A DNA stretch of 64,000 bases from Paenibacillus lupini (GCF_011761355.1 NZ_JAASRW010000006.1:1-64000); one strand, 5' to 3'; counted from the first letter of the stretch, positions 8,744 to 17,858 are shown. Notes: generated by a model not told the origin, from the letters alone. Translations and numbers: made by a program.

Positions 8744-9179
8744 GATTCAGAACCTTCTTTGGTCTATAAATACAGTAGCTGGTTGGCGTCTCACGCAAAA
8801 ACACTTGTACACAAGTTGCCTTATTAGGTGTCTCGTCGAGAAAGGCTTGCACAATTTCGTAAATCGTACGGGCGACAACCTCTGTCGTTGGAAAACGATT
8901 CGGGTCATTGTTATCAAACACATCATGATGATCATTCAAATACGTATGATCGAAGCGATTATGAACAAGCTTCTTAATCGCTGCAAAATTCACTAGAAAT
9001 CCTGAAGAATCCAGCTCATCGCCGGCAATCGTCACATTAGCAAAGTACGTATGCCCATGCACACGTGCGCAATGTCCCGCTTCCTCGGAAGGAATGGAAT
9101 GCGCTGCCGCAAACTGCATATCTTTATTTAATTCATATTGGAAGGCATGCTGGACGCTTGGATAAATTTGCTGAATCAT
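8736..9179 (-). CDS. queD: 6-carboxy-5,6,7,8-tetrahydropterin synthase QueD
   Basis: QueD makes 6-carboxy-tetrahydropterin from 7,8-dihydroneopterin triphosphate, the step before QueE. From the ATG at 9179 the product has 147 residues. Zinc ligands are H27, H41 and H43 (AAAHS and HGHTY), and the catalytic cysteine is C37 ([10 protein letters not shown]). The frame remains open for 24 codons upstream, but that stretch overlaps the end of queC. The chosen ATG overlaps the queC stop as ATGA and has GGAGGAGGGC ahead of it, inside queC. Confidence 0.95.
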   Translation of the reverse strand: MIQQIYPSVQHAFQYELNKDMQFAAAHSIPSEEAGHCARVHGHTYFANVTIAGDELDSSGFLVNFAAIKKLVHNRFDHTYLNDHHDVFDNNDPNRFPTTEVVARTIYEIVQAFLDETPNKATCVQVFLRETPTSYCIYRPKKVLNHG

Positions 9180-9841
9180 TCCGCTTTGCCCTCCTCCTTG
9201 GAAGCCAAATAACGGTTCAGCCCCTGGCTCCGCAGCTTGCAGGCCGGACATTCTCCGCAGCCATCCGCAATTACGCCGTTATAACAAGTTAAGGTTTTGG
9301 TCCGCACATACTCGAAGGCTCCAAGCTGATCTGCCAGCTCCCATGTCTCGGCTTTGTCCAGCCACATAAGAGGTGTCTCGATAACAAATGGGTAATCCAT
9401 CGATAGATTAAGCGTCACGTTAAGCGATTTGATAAAAATATCCCGGCAATCCGGATAACCGCTGAAATCCGTCTCGCATACGCCGGTTACAATTGCTCTA
9501 GCTCCAATCTGCTTCGCAAGTACTCCTGCAAAGGACAGGAACAATAAGTTACGGCCGTCTACAAAAGTAGAAGGTAATCCGCCCTCCTGCTGCTCGATCG
9601 CAATATCCGATCTGGTCAGAGCATTTGGTGCCAATTGATTTAGCAGCGACATATCAAGCACATGATGCCTTACTCCAAGCTCGGTGGCAATCTGTGCGGC
9701 ACATTCCAGCTCCAGCGAATGACGCTGCCCATAATTGAAGGTGACCGCTTCCACCTCTTCGTACCGTTCAAGCGCCCAGAATAGACATGTCGTACTGTCT
9801 TGCCCGCCGCTGAACACAACAACTGCTTTACCTTTTTTCAT
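9176..9841 (-). CDS. queC: 7-cyano-7-deazaguanine synthase QueC
   Basis: QueC turns 7-carboxy-7-deazaguanine into preQ0 with ATP and ammonia. The 221-residue product has the PP-loop SGGQDS at residues 11-16 and a C-terminal zinc site C186, C195, C198, C201 ([17 protein letters not shown]). It is the promoter-proximal gene of the queuosine cluster, and its ATG follows AGGGAGGAG closely. The preQ1-I aptamer and terminator lie 70-133 bases upstream. Confidence 0.97.
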   Translation of the reverse strand: MKKGKAVVVFSGGQDSTTCLFWALERYEEVEAVTFNYGQRHSLELECAAQIATELGVRHHVLDMSLLNQLAPNALTRSDIAIEQQEGGLPSTFVDGRNLLFLSFAGVLAKQIGARAIVTGVCETDFSGYPDCRDIFIKSLNVTLNLSMDYPFVIETPLMWLDKAETWELADQLGAFEYVRTKTLTCYNGVIADGCGECPACKLRSQGLNRYLASKEEGKAE

Positions 9842-9910
9842 GTTTCTTTCTCCTCCCTTAGATGAGGGAGAGACCCTTCGAACAACACCCTGTACATCTG
9901 TCTCAAAACG

Positions 9911-9938
9911 AAAAAAATGGAATCAGAATAGATTCCAG
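9911..9938 (-). terminator. preQ1 riboswitch expression-platform terminator
   Basis: On the minus strand TGGAATC, TATTCT, GATTCCA form a short stem-loop followed by seven T residues. It begins immediately after the aptamer. Folding of the aptamer around preQ1 would leave this hairpin free to form and stop transcription before queC. Confidence 0.85.
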
Positions 9939-9940
9939 TT

Positions 9941-9974
9941 CTTAGTTTTTTATAGAGGGAGTTCGCGAACCTCT
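9941..9974 (-). ncRNA. preQ1 class I riboswitch aptamer
   Basis: The minus strand reads AGAGGTTCGCGAACTCCCTC followed by TATAAAAAACTAAG. That is the preQ1-I layout: P1 stem AGAGG/CCTCT, a short loop containing the C that recognises preQ1, and an A-rich tail ending in ACTAA that forms the pseudoknot. The P1 loop carries the self-complementary TTCGCGAA. A separate perfect hairpin (TGAAGCA/TGCTTCA, 9978-9993) stands just upstream. Confidence 0.9.
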
Positions 9975-10016
9975 CCTGAAGCATTTGCTTCAGCATTTAT
10001 TCGAATGTACCTACGT

Positions 10017-10022
10017 ACTATA
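10017..10022 (-). promoter_or_regulatory. Candidate -10 for the queuosine operon
   Basis: On the minus strand TGGTATAGT gives an extended -10 (TG-n-TATAGT) about 43 bases upstream of the aptamer. No convincing -35 is seen at standard spacing, so this is a weak call based on position. Confidence 0.4.
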
Positions 10023-10053
10023 CCATATCTCTAGTTATCCGGCTATATACCAA

Positions 10054-10734
10054 TTAATCGAAATCCTTGTGATACCATTCATCTTCCGGCAGTCCTAAAT
10101 CCTCACCAGAGAAGCGTTGTTCACGGAATGGATCGGCATAGTTATGGAAGCCATTTCTTTCCCAAAAGCCCGGACGATCTTCCTTCATAAATTCAATGCC
10201 CCGAATCCACTTCGCACTCTTCCAGAAATAAAGATGCGGGACAAGCAGACGAAGCGGCCAGCCATGCTTGGCTGTCAAAGGCTCTCCATCAAAGCTATGA
10301 GCAAGAAGAATATTCTCATGCATCAGATCCTCAAGCGGCAGATTCGTCTCGTAATCCTGATCGGCATGGATCATGACATATTTTGCATCAGCTTTCACAC
10401 CAATCAACGACAGCAAATCAGTAAACCGTACACCTTCCCACTCCGTATCCAGCTTCGACCAACGGGTCACGCAGTGAATATCATTTCTCTGCTTAATCTG
10501 CGGGAGTGCCATTATCTGCTCGTATGTAAAAGTCTTTTCCTCTTCTACCTCGCCAAATACGCGCAATGTCCATTGTGACATATCGTACTCTGGAACATCT
10601 CCTTCATGCAGAATCGGAAAACGGTCTGTCGTGGTTTGACCAGGTGGTACCCGGTGTGCCAGCTCAGGAGCGACATTCGCCTTGAGCGCCGGAGCTTTCT
10701 TCAAACGTTCTGCTTTCTTACTTGTATTATTCAT
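10054..10734 (-). CDS. YuiH/YedY-like sulfite-oxidase-family molybdopterin protein
   Basis: The product is 226 residues and covers the oxidoreductase molybdopterin-binding domain of the sulfite oxidase family. The expected molybdenum ligand is C88 in NDIHCVTRWSK, followed by the conserved HADQDYETNLPLEDLM and KHGWPLRLLVPHLYFWKS stretches. There is no Tat or Sec signal, so the enzyme should be cytoplasmic, like B. subtilis YuiH. The natural substrate is not known; oxidised methionine repair or another small oxo-substrate would be a guess. ATG 10734 follows AGGAGGT, whereas a 12-codon longer frame lacks such a site. No molybdenum cofactor gene lies in the window. Confidence 0.85.
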   Translation of the reverse strand: MNNTSKKAERLKKAPALKANVAPELAHRVPPGQTTTDRFPILHEGDVPEYDMSQWTLRVFGEVEEEKTFTYEQIMALPQIKQRNDIHCVTRWSKLDTEWEGVRFTDLLSLIGVKADAKYVMIHADQDYETNLPLEDLMHENILLAHSFDGEPLTAKHGWPLRLLVPHLYFWKSAKWIRGIEFMKEDRPGFWERNGFHNYADPFREQRFSGEDLGLPEDEWYHKDFD

Positions 10735-10796
10735 GTTGTTCCTGACCTCCTGAAAAGAATGATCACACAAACAGCTAAGATTAGACGGTTCGTGAT

Positions 10797-10821
10797 GATT
10801 CTTACTTCGTAAGCATAAGCT
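10797..10821 (+). repeat. Solitary core of the TTACTTCGTAAG hairpin repeat
   Basis: The segment GATTCTTACTTCGTAAGCAT plus AAGC matches the second half of the tandem hairpin repeat found at 17337-17480 and 36657-36756. Here it stands alone in the gap between two divergent genes. No longer structure is visible around it. Confidence 0.5.
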
Positions 10822-10875
10822 AATGTTCTTCTATTCTACTATAGGTTATAAGATAAGACTTGCGGCGTTAAGCTA

Positions 10876-10904
10876 TTGACACCATTTTGTAACAATGATA
10901 ATAT
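10876..10904 (+). promoter_or_regulatory. SigA-type promoter of the secreted-protein gene
   Basis: TTGACA (10876-10881), a 17-base spacer, then TAATAT (10899-10904). The start point would be near 10911, leaving a leader of about 60 bases before the ATG at 10972. Confidence 0.75.
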
Positions 10905-10971
10905 TTCCATACAATTCCGACAGGATTAATAGTATTAAACATCTACATAACACTATTGGAGGTTTTGAATC

Positions 10972-12348
10972 ATGAAATTACGTAACAAATGGCTCCTCTC
11001 AGGCTCACTGGCATTATCCCTTATTTTCTCTTCTGCTCTACCCCTGTCAACGGCAAACGCTGCTGCGGTAAAATCGACGGCCGTTCAGCAATCCTCCCAA
11101 TCATCCTCAGCAGAATATGAGCTGTTCCTGAAAGAAAAGTTCGGCATCACCTTCCAAGCTGGATCGACTATTACTAAAGGACAATTCATTCAGCAAATCG
11201 CCGATATTCTAGGCCTTGAAGCAAGTGAGGCAAAACCAGCATTCACCGACCTCAGCACTTCCAGTCCTTATTATTCATCCGCTGCAGCATTATATGAGCA
11301 AGGAATAATTACTTCATTAAAGGTTGAACCTGATCAGCCGCTCCAAGCAACAAGTGCCATCTATATTGCCGTGAAGGCTGCCGGACTTCTAGAGCTTGCC
11401 CATTCTTACCCACAAAATAAAACAACCGATGCTCTGAAACAAATTGGCTATTCGCCAGCTGGACTTAGTCTGTCAGCTTCACAAGAGCTTGCAGCTGCTG
11501 TACATAGTGGTTTATTGCCTACCTCCCTTTACAAAGAAGTAAAAGGAAAAGCAGCTTCTCCTGAACTAGCAGAAACGCTGCTCGTTCAAATTCTTTCTAT
11601 TAAAGGAGACTATAAGCATTATATCGGTTATACAACCGATGCCGATATTTACGGGAAGCTTGCCGATGCTTATGATACTTCTGACCTCATCCAATCGCCT
11701 GAGCTGCAAACAGTCGTGGACACCGCACTGAAACAAAATCTCGTTACCGGCTACAACCTGAAGGATGAACGGTATGATGCCAACTTTGTTGAATCTTTAT
11801 CCCTTACCTACGGACACGATAATCTGAAGCACGCCGTTCAATTAATCGGACTGCTTCGGAGCGAAGGGATTAGTGCCAAAGTACAGTTGGAGCCTAAAAC
11901 TTCCGCGTTCATCTATTTGAAAGAATGGGGCGAGCCCGTGCAATCGGACAATTATAAGGTCGTACAAATTGAGAATGGCAATTATATCGCCTATGCGAAG
12001 GAATATGATCTGAAATTCGAATTCAACAACACAGCCGACAAAGCCCGCTTCCAGCCGATTATTTTGCAATATGCGAAAAAGAACAGTGAAGATCAAACCG
12101 GACTCATCGCCAGCTCCTGGTGGCAGCCTCTTTATTATTCCTTAACCAACTTGGATGGTTATGTACAAATTACGAATAACAAAATTACTGGCCAAGGCCA
12201 CTATTATGCGCAATCCTTCTCGTTAAACGAGCAGTCCGCCGCAATTGTAGAAGGCTTCAAAAAACTTGGTAATGATTTAACGATACAATCCTATACGTTC
12301 TGGGTCGACAAGCCATTCTTCAACTACTTAAATGGTGAATCTTTATAA
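10972..12348 (+). CDS. Secreted protein with degenerate SLH-like N-terminal region
   Basis: The 458-residue product starts with a classic Sec signal: MKLRNKW, a hydrophobic stretch, and probable cleavage near ANAAA at about residue 31. After a Ser/Gln linker, residues of about 60-140 (TKGQFIQQIADILGL... AFTDLSTSSPYYSSAAALYEQGIIT) look like S-layer-homology repeats. The rest is an alpha/beta region with no motif I recognise. No catalytic residues, LPXTG or membrane anchor are visible. A loosely wall-bound surface protein is likely; the function is unknown. The ATG is preceded by TGGAGG. Confidence 0.85.
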   Translation: MKLRNKWLLSGSLALSLIFSSALPLSTANAAAVKSTAVQQSSQSSSAEYELFLKEKFGITFQAGSTITKGQFIQQIADILGLEASEAKPAFTDLSTSSPYYSSAAALYEQGIITSLKVEPDQPLQATSAIYIAVKAAGLLELAHSYPQNKTTDALKQIGYSPAGLSLSASQELAAAVHSGLLPTSLYKEVKGKAASPELAETLLVQILSIKGDYKHYIGYTTDADIYGKLADAYDTSDLIQSPELQTVVDTALKQNLVTGYNLKDERYDANFVESLSLTYGHDNLKHAVQLIGLLRSEGISAKVQLEPKTSAFIYLKEWGEPVQSDNYKVVQIENGNYIAYAKEYDLKFEFNNTADKARFQPIILQYAKKNSEDQTGLIASSWWQPLYYSLTNLDGYVQITNNKITGQGHYYAQSFSLNEQSAAIVEGFKKLGNDLTIQSYTFWVDKPFFNYLNGESL

Positions 12349-12366
12349 AAAAAATCCGAACTAATA

Positions 12367-12404
12367 AAGTGGCCATGCAGTTTTGAACCTGCACGGCCGC
12401 TTTT
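12367..12404. terminator. Bidirectional terminator
   Basis: Arms AAGTGGCCATGCAG (12367-12380) and CTGCACGGCCGCTT (12389-12402) pair with two non-Watson-Crick positions, followed by TTTT. It lies between the convergent secreted-protein and MarR genes. Confidence 0.7.
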
Positions 12405-12409
12405 CTGTT

Positions 12410-12871
12410 CTATTCTTGTGTTACATCACTCTTCGGATCTAAATTATTCGACATCCGGACGAAAATATCGATAGCTTTCTCCATATCATTAAACTCAAAG
12501 CCGTCAAATAACTTAAACATAATGCGCTCACGCATTTCCATCACCTGATTTTCCAGCTTGCGGCCTTCATCCGTAACACTCAGCATAACAATACGGCGAT
12601 CGAACTCACTCCGAGAACGTTCCACATATCCGAGCTCAATAAGCCGATCGGATATTCCTGTAACCGCACCACTTGTAATCCGCAGCCATTCCGCCATCGC
12701 TGAAGCTTTCTGAGGACCATGCTGGGCTAGAATAATAACCATCTTGCCCTCTGTCATCCCTAGGCCGTGAACGTTAAAGCGGTTATATTCCGCATTAATC
12801 AGTCTACGCAGCTTACGGAATACATCATCCATCTCTCTTAGTTTCTCGAGTTTCACCTGATCCTGGTCCAT
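12410..12871 (-). CDS. MarR-family transcriptional regulator
   Basis: The 153-residue protein has the MarR winged-helix layout: an N-terminal dimerisation helix, the MAEWLRITSGAVTGISDRLIELG helix-turn-helix at about residues 60-83, and the wing DRRIVMLSVTDEGRKL at about 90-106. It stands alone between the secreted protein and the urease cluster, and no ligand or target can be read from the sequence. The near-palindrome at 12908-12927, just upstream of its start, suggests autoregulation. Confidence 0.88.
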   Translation of the reverse strand: MDQDQVKLEKLREMDDVFRKLRRLINAEYNRFNVHGLGMTEGKMVIILAQHGPQKASAMAEWLRITSGAVTGISDRLIELGYVERSRSEFDRRIVMLSVTDEGRKLENQVMEMRERIMFKLFDGFEFNDMEKAIDIFVRMSNNLDPKSDVTQE

Positions 12872-12907
12872 CCATCCACCCTCGCTAATACGTTCATATC
12901 TATAAAT

Positions 12908-12927
12908 ATACCGTTTTTTAAACGTAT
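12908..12927. promoter_or_regulatory. Candidate operator upstream of the MarR gene
   Basis: ATACCGTTTTTTAAACGTAT is an interrupted inverted repeat (ATACCGTTT with AAACG-TAT) 37-56 bases upstream of the MarR start. MarR proteins commonly bind such sites in their own promoters. The match is by shape only. Confidence 0.35.
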
Positions 12928-12940
12928 AGCCAAGTACAGC

Positions 12941-13792
12941 CTATGAATAAAGCAGCATCACGGGCTCTTTATGAAGTAAAATGCTTCTTGCGCCATTCCA
13001 AATGAATCGCATTACTTCCTGAAGCGGCCACGCAGCAGTCGATGCGGCGGCTGCAACAAGACCGTAACGCTGTGTCTCTGACACACCTATGACAACTTGA
13101 TGTGCTCCATATATCGATGGCAGTTCCTCCACAAGCTGCTTCATAGACTGAATATGCGATGGTGTTAGTCGATCGGTAAATAAACAAAACGTTGCGATAT
13201 GGGTCATCTCATCCCAGCTGCCAGGTGAGGCAAGCTTCTGGCTTTCTGGCACAATCCGTTGACGCTGTGCATAAATCAGTTCATGGCCATAATAGACGGT
13301 TAACGCATTTCGGAACTCCGTATATTGAAACATCTCCTTGCGTAAAGTACGGCCCGGGCATAATATATCTGCCTGCATCCAAACTGCACCTTGTCCAAGA
13401 TAAACATTCGTATCATTATGAAACCTAGCCTCTTTATACAGCATCACAGGCTCCGGCATATGCTCTACAATAGCATGATCAGCAAGGTGGAAAGTCTGAT
13501 TGATAGAGGATCCGACCGTTAGGCTAGGGTGAACCTTCATATAGGATTGAGTAGTAATGAAGCTATGTGTGGAGCTGCCTGCCTTCCACTCAAGCTCGTA
13601 ACAATCCCCCTCAAGTAGTCCCGGCGAAGCATCCATGATGATCACACCAAGCTGCCCTTTAAGTGGGAAGGTCTTAGCAATTTTAATCGGCGAGGTATGG
13701 TACTTATCGGCGAGGGTAGTGACACCATCCGTATAGCGAAACGAAGCGCGCAGCACAGTTGCTGCGCGCCTTTCGTTTGATGTCTCCATCAT
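12941..13792 (-). CDS. ureD: Urease accessory protein UreD (UreH)
   Basis: UreD is the scaffold that, with UreF and UreG, loads nickel into the urease active site. The 283-residue length and family signatures fit: FPLKGQLGVIIMDASPGLLEGDCYELEW near the start, then SSTHSFITTQSYMKVHP and GAVWMQADILCPGR. It is the last gene of the operon, two bases after ureG. Two adjacent ATG codons (13792, 13789) make the start uncertain by one residue. UreD is often poorly conserved, but the operon context removes doubt. Confidence 0.94.
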   Translation of the reverse strand: MMETSNERRAATVLRASFRYTDGVTTLADKYHTSPIKIAKTFPLKGQLGVIIMDASPGLLEGDCYELEWKAGSSTHSFITTQSYMKVHPSLTVGSSINQTFHLADHAIVEHMPEPVMLYKEARFHNDTNVYLGQGAVWMQADILCPGRTLRKEMFQYTEFRNALTVYYGHELIYAQRQRIVPESQKLASPGSWDEMTHIATFCLFTDRLTPSHIQSMKQLVEELPSIYGAHQVVIGVSETQRYGLVAAAASTAAWPLQEVMRFIWNGARSILLHKEPVMLLYS

Positions 13793-13794
13793 CC

Positions 13795-14508
13795 TTAATG
13801 ATTATGAGGCATTGCGCCAAGCTGAACGATATGCGTATGCGCTTCGCCACGTGCATGCGATATCTCATGCTCAAGCCAACCAACTATTTCAGCTACGCCA
13901 TCGCCGCCAAACATATTGGAGAAAACAAACGGACGATCGCCGCGCATCCGCTTCGAATCGGTATCCATGACTTCGAGGCTTGCCCCTACATAAGGAGCCA
14001 GGTCGATCTTGTTAATAACAAGTAAGTCCGAGCGCATGATACCAGGTCCGCCTTTACGCGGAATTTTCTCACCTTGGGCCACGTCGATAATATAGATGAA
14101 AAGATCAACCAACTCCGGACTGAAAGCAGCTGCCAGATTATCGCCGCCGCTTTCAATAAAGATCAGATCCAGCTTCTCGAACCTGCGCTGCAGCTCTTCA
14201 ATTGCTTCGAAGTTCATCGACGCATCCTCTCGAATCGCCGTATGCGGACAGCCGCCAGTCTCTACCCCAAGAATTCGCTCTTCCGGCAGGACACCTGTAT
14301 TGACCAGGATTCGTGCATCTTCTTTTGTATAAATATCATTCGTGATAACCGCAACACTGTATTTTTCGTGAAGCTCCCGTGACAACCGCTCAACAAGCGC
14401 TGTTTTACCTGAACCAACCGGACCTCCGATTCCAATCCGAATCGGACGCGACGCGTCGATAACTGGTTTTTCCCATTCCTTATGTGTATGACCTTGACCT
14501 TGGCACAT
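13795..14508 (-). CDS. ureG: Urease accessory GTPase UreG with histidine-bearing ends
   Basis: UreG is the SIMIBI-class GTPase that carries nickel to the UreFD-apourease complex. P-loop GPVGSGKT is at residues 29-36, the nickel-binding CPH motif at C87-P88-H89 ([13 protein letters not shown]), and the base motif [11 protein letters not shown] follows. At 237 residues it is longer than the usual 200-205. The extra length lies at both ends and carries histidines: HTH near residue 7, and HTH plus HNH at the C-terminus. As no ureE is present, these could serve in nickel binding; that is an inference. The start follows GGGGAGGT. Confidence 0.95.
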   Translation of the reverse strand: MCQGQGHTHKEWEKPVIDASRPIRIGIGGPVGSGKTALVERLSRELHEKYSVAVITNDIYTKEDARILVNTGVLPEERILGVETGGCPHTAIREDASMNFEAIEELQRRFEKLDLIFIESGGDNLAAAFSPELVDLFIYIIDVAQGEKIPRKGGPGIMRSDLLVINKIDLAPYVGASLEVMDTDSKRMRGDRPFVFSNMFGGDGVAEIVGWLEHEISHARGEAHTHIVQLGAMPHNH

Positions 14509-14529
14509 AATGATACCTCCCCTAATTGG

Positions 14530-15222
14530 TTAAGACATAAATAAGCGGGAATACAGCTGTTCATGCCTAATCATGGCGAGCTCGGCCATCGGCATATTCG
14601 AATAAGCCTCTTCCGGTTCTAAAGACATTGCTATTCCTGACGCTTCGTCTGTTAACAGCGACAGCTTTGCAATAAGTGATTGCCCTTCTGTCTGTCCGAT
14701 GGACATCAGACGCAGGGCGCTGTTCACACAGGTTACAATACAGGTGTACAAATACCCCTGGATAGCCTGCTCCTCCTCTACTCCCAGCCGCCAGCACACA
14801 AACCCGTGAACGAGCGGATGTGTAGCCTGGCAGTCTCCACGACGCAAAGCTTCATTTAATAACGACCAGTCAAGCTGAGGATGAATGGCAGTTGCAAGCT
14901 GCAGCAGCCGGCGGCCCATCTTTTCCATACCAACCCTTGTTTCTACGGCGATTCTCTGGACATGCACAAGCCGTTCGACAGCAAACAATCTGTCCCATTC
15001 TTCGAGCGGAGAATCACGGTAAACCGCGCGAATGATCATGGCATCTGCGGTAGCCCAGCTTTGCCGCATCATAACTGCCGCATAATCATACAGCTGCCCG
15101 CTGTGGCGGATACGTTCTTCCTGCACCATTGTCTCGAGACCAAATGAATGGGAAAAACCGCCGATCGGCAGGGCAGAATCTAATAACTGCTGCATCGCGA
15201 GCCAAGCTCCATAACTCCCCAC
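14530..15222 (-). CDS. ureF: Urease accessory protein UreF
   Basis: UreF bridges UreD and UreG and acts as a checkpoint on GTP hydrolysis during nickel insertion. The 230-residue, largely helical protein has the family opening LLDSALPIGGFSHSFGLETMVQE. The frame begins with GTG 15222 behind AGGAGCGG; an internal ATG nine codons later (MQQLLDS) is an alternative start. It follows ureC by 18 bases and precedes ureG by 21, as expected in one transcript. Confidence 0.94.
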   Translation of the reverse strand: MGSYGAWLAMQQLLDSALPIGGFSHSFGLETMVQEERIRHSGQLYDYAAVMMRQSWATADAMIIRAVYRDSPLEEWDRLFAVERLVHVQRIAVETRVGMEKMGRRLLQLATAIHPQLDWSLLNEALRRGDCQATHPLVHGFVCWRLGVEEEQAIQGYLYTCIVTCVNSALRLMSIGQTEGQSLIAKLSLLTDEASGIAMSLEPEEAYSNMPMAELAMIRHEQLYSRLFMS

Positions 15223-15240
15223 CCTAGCAACCGCTCCTTC

Positions 15241-16953
15241 CTAGAACAAAAAGTAGCGCTGTGCCATCGGCAGCGATTTCGCTGGTTCGCAGGTCACATG
15301 CTCCCCGTCTACCGTTACCTTGTAGGTCTCTGGATCAACTTCAATAACCGGCGTGGCATCATTATGAATCATGTCCTTCTTCGTGACCGACCGGCAGCCC
15401 CGTACGGGTTCGATCCGTTTCTGCAAACCCAGCTGTTGATCGATACCGCGGTCAAATGCAGCCTGAGAGACAAACGTGATCGCACTGTTATAGACTGCCT
15501 TACCGAAGGAGGCAAACATATGCCGCCCAAACACTGGCTGAGGAGTTGGTATGGACGCATTTGGATCACCCATTTGTGCGTAGGCGATGCTGCCGCCCTT
15601 AAGCACCATGTCCGGCTTCACTCCAAAAAACATCGGCTGCCATAATACGAGATCCGCATATTTTCCCGCTTCAATCGAGCCAACGATATGCGAAATCCCA
15701 TGCGTAATGGCCGGATTAATCGTGTACTTCGCTATATAACGCTTGATGCGGAAATTATCACTCGTTGTATCAGGTGCTAATGGTCCGCGCTGCTGTTTCA
15801 TTTTATCCGCCGTCTGCCAGGTTCGAATAATGACTTCACCTACCCGCCCCATTGCCTGGGAATCGGAGCTGATCATACTGAAGACACCCATATCATGCAA
15901 AATATCTTCCGCCGCAATCGTCTCAGGGCGTATACGGGAGTCCGCAAAAGCAACATCCTCAGGAATCCGGCTGTCGAGATGATGGCAGACCATCAGCATA
16001 TCCAGATGCTCTTCTATTGTATTAATCGTAAAAGGACGAGTTGGATTAGTTGAAGAAGGAAGTACATTAAGCTCACCTGCCGCAACAATGATATCCGGGG
16101 CATGACCGCCGCCAGCCCCTTCGGTATGATAAGTATGTATGGTCCGCCCGCCGATGGCCCTTAGCGTATCCTCTACAAAACCCGCTTCATTAAGCGTATC
16201 CGTATGAATCGCAACCTGTACATCATATTGATCTGCAGCGGATAAGCAGGCATCAATGGCAGCGGGAGTAGTTCCCCAATCTTCATGAAGCTTCAGCCCG
16301 ATGGCACCTGCTTCGATCTGCTCGATGAGTGGTGCTGTGAACGATGCATTTCCTTTGCCCGTGAAACCGAGATTCATTGGAAAATGCTCCGCCGCCTCCA
16401 GCATTCGCCGCATATGCCAAGCCCCAGGAGTTACGGTTGTAGCGTTAGTTCCTGTAGCCGGACCGGTTCCACCACCAATCATCGTGGTTACTCCGGAAGA
16501 AAGTGCCGTCTCGATCTGCTGCGGACATATAAAATGAATATGGGCATCGATGCCGCCAGCCGTAATGATCTTCCCTTCACCGGCAATGACCTCCGTACTA
16601 ACCCCAGCTATCATGCCAGGGGTGACCCCGTCCATAATATCCGGGTTGCCAGCCTTGCCAATCCCAACAATGCAGCCATCCTTGATACCGATATCTGCCT
16701 TCACTATACCCCAATGATCAATAATGACTGCATTCGTGATAAGTGTATCAAGCACACCTTCATCCCGTGTTGCCCCGCTGGACTGCCCCATACCGTCGCG
16801 GATCACTTTACCTCCGCCAAATTTGCATTCATCGCCGTATACGGTATAGTCCATTTCAATCTCGGCCCAAAGCTCGGTATCTGCCAGCCTTACCGCATCT
16901 CCTGTTGTTGGTCCGAACATAGCCGCATAACGCTCTCTGTCGATGATACTCAT
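15241..16953 (-). CDS. ureC: Urease alpha subunit UreC (catalytic)
   Basis: UreC holds the two-nickel active site that hydrolyses urea to ammonia and carbamate. From the ATG overlapping the ureB stop (ATGA) the product has 570 residues, the standard length. Nickel ligands H138 and H140 are in DAHIHFICP and the carbamylated lysine is K221 in GLKLHEDWG. The mobile flap (VCHHLD, near residue 320) and the catalytic histidine region are intact. The frame stays open six codons upstream inside ureB, but that start has no separate binding site. Confidence 0.98.
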   Translation of the reverse strand: MSIIDRERYAAMFGPTTGDAVRLADTELWAEIEMDYTVYGDECKFGGGKVIRDGMGQSSGATRDEGVLDTLITNAVIIDHWGIVKADIGIKDGCIVGIGKAGNPDIMDGVTPGMIAGVSTEVIAGEGKIITAGGIDAHIHFICPQQIETALSSGVTTMIGGGTGPATGTNATTVTPGAWHMRRMLEAAEHFPMNLGFTGKGNASFTAPLIEQIEAGAIGLKLHEDWGTTPAAIDACLSAADQYDVQVAIHTDTLNEAGFVEDTLRAIGGRTIHTYHTEGAGGGHAPDIIVAAGELNVLPSSTNPTRPFTINTIEEHLDMLMVCHHLDSRIPEDVAFADSRIRPETIAAEDILHDMGVFSMISSDSQAMGRVGEVIIRTWQTADKMKQQRGPLAPDTTSDNFRIKRYIAKYTINPAITHGISHIVGSIEAGKYADLVLWQPMFFGVKPDMVLKGGSIAYAQMGDPNASIPTPQPVFGRHMFASFGKAVYNSAITFVSQAAFDRGIDQQLGLQKRIEPVRGCRSVTKKDMIHNDATPVIEVDPETYKVTVDGEHVTCEPAKSLPMAQRYFLF

Positions 16954-17318
16954 CCGTCTTCCCCTTCCCATGAAATGAGACGTGCACGGACTTCTTCCGG
17001 CATCGCACCAGCTTCCGCCTTTCCTTGCGACAACCCGTTTAACCCGTAGGACAGCTTGGCACCTCCAAGCTCAACAAGCGTTACCGGCTTTTCTTCCCCG
17101 GGCTCGAACCTTATAGCCGTACCTGCTGGTATATGAAGTCGCATGCCAAAGGCAGCTTCGCGATCAAAGGATAATGCCCGGTTTACTTCAAAAAAATGAA
17201 AATGAGAGCCGACCTGAATCGGACGGTCACCGGTATTGACGACAATCGTTTTCGCCGTCCGGCGTCCGGCATTCAGCACAATTGAACCAGGTGTAACCCT
17301 GTATTCCCCAGGTATCAT
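16950..17318 (-). CDS. ureB: Urease beta subunit UreB
   Basis: The 122-residue structural subunit begins with the family signature [11 protein letters not shown] and contains the conserved [20 protein letters not shown] and [20 protein letters not shown] stretches. It assembles with UreA and UreC into the (abc)3 enzyme. Its start lies behind GGAGGGAAAGC, only about 19 bases after the tandem hairpin repeats that fill the gap to ureA, and it overlaps ureC by 4 bases. Confidence 0.97.
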   Translation of the reverse strand: MIPGEYRVTPGSIVLNAGRRTAKTIVVNTGDRPIQVGSHFHFFEVNRALSFDREAAFGMRLHIPAGTAIRFEPGEEKPVTLVELGGAKLSYGLNGLSQGKAEAGAMPEEVRARLISWEGEDG

Positions 17319-17336
17319 GCAAGCTTTCCCTCCTAA

Positions 17337-17480
17337 AAAGAATTGCGAAGCAATTCTTACTTCGAAAGCATAATCTTAAAGAATTGCGAAGCAATTCTTA
17401 CTTCGAAAGCATCAAGCTTAAAGAATTGCGAAGCAATTCTTAACTTCGAAAGCATTAGGCTTAAAGAATTGCGAAGCAAT
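17337..17480 (-). repeat. Tandem hairpin repeats between ureA and ureB
   Basis: Three full units and one partial unit of about 41-43 bp begin with AATTGCGAAGCAATT at 17341, 17382, 17424 and 17467. Each unit holds a perfect hairpin AGAATTGC-GAA-GCAATTCT and then TTACTTCGAAAGCAT. They fill nearly all of the 167-bp gap between two urease structural genes, so the mRNA should carry four stem-loops between the cistrons. Confidence 0.9.
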
Positions 17481-17485
17481 CAAGC

Positions 17486-17791
17486 CTAGCTGGAGATCGG
17501 ATGATGAATCGTAATAAGCTTCGTTCCATCCGGGAATGTCGCTTCAACTTGAACTTCGCTGATCATTTCCGGTACTCCACCCATTACATCCTCTCGCTTT
17601 AACACGGTTGTTCCAAATTGCATTAATTCCGCTACAGTCTTACCGTCACGAGCACCTTCCATGATCTCGGAGGTAATAAGCGCTACACTCTCAGGATAGT
17701 TCAGCTTTACACCACGCTTCATCCGTTTTCTTGCCAAATCTGCAGCAATCGTAATCAGGAGTTTTTCCTTCTCGCGTTCTGTTAATTGCAT
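17486..17791 (-). CDS. ureA: Urease gamma subunit UreA
   Basis: The 101-residue subunit matches the family throughout: [13 protein letters not shown], then [20 protein letters not shown], and [20 protein letters not shown] at the end. It is the first gene of ureABC-ureFGD. GGGAGAGGTGG precedes the ATG. A SigA-type -10 and a GlnR/TnrA-type box lie 31-84 bases upstream of the start. Confidence 0.97.
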   Translation of the reverse strand: MQLTEREKEKLLITIAADLARKRMKRGVKLNYPESVALITSEIMEGARDGKTVAELMQFGTTVLKREDVMGGVPEMISEVQVEATFPDGTKLITIHHPISS

Positions 17792-17821
17792 GCTTCCACC
17801 TCTCCCAAGTGTATTAGTTCC

Positions 17822-17850
17822 ATTATAGACAGCTGCCAGTATGAAGTAAA
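17822..17850 (-). promoter_or_regulatory. Urease operon promoter
   Basis: On the minus strand a perfect TATAAT (17827-17822) has a weak TTTACT as -35 (17850-17845) at 17-base spacing. The poor -35 fits a promoter that needs an activator. Confidence 0.6.
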
Positions 17851-17858
17851 TGAATTTG

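Noticed and set aside
17337-17480. CRISPR-like array (regular 41-43 bp repeats)
   Set aside because: There are no unique spacers: the whole unit repeats and each contains its own hairpin. The same unit occurs elsewhere as single copies. No cas genes are present.
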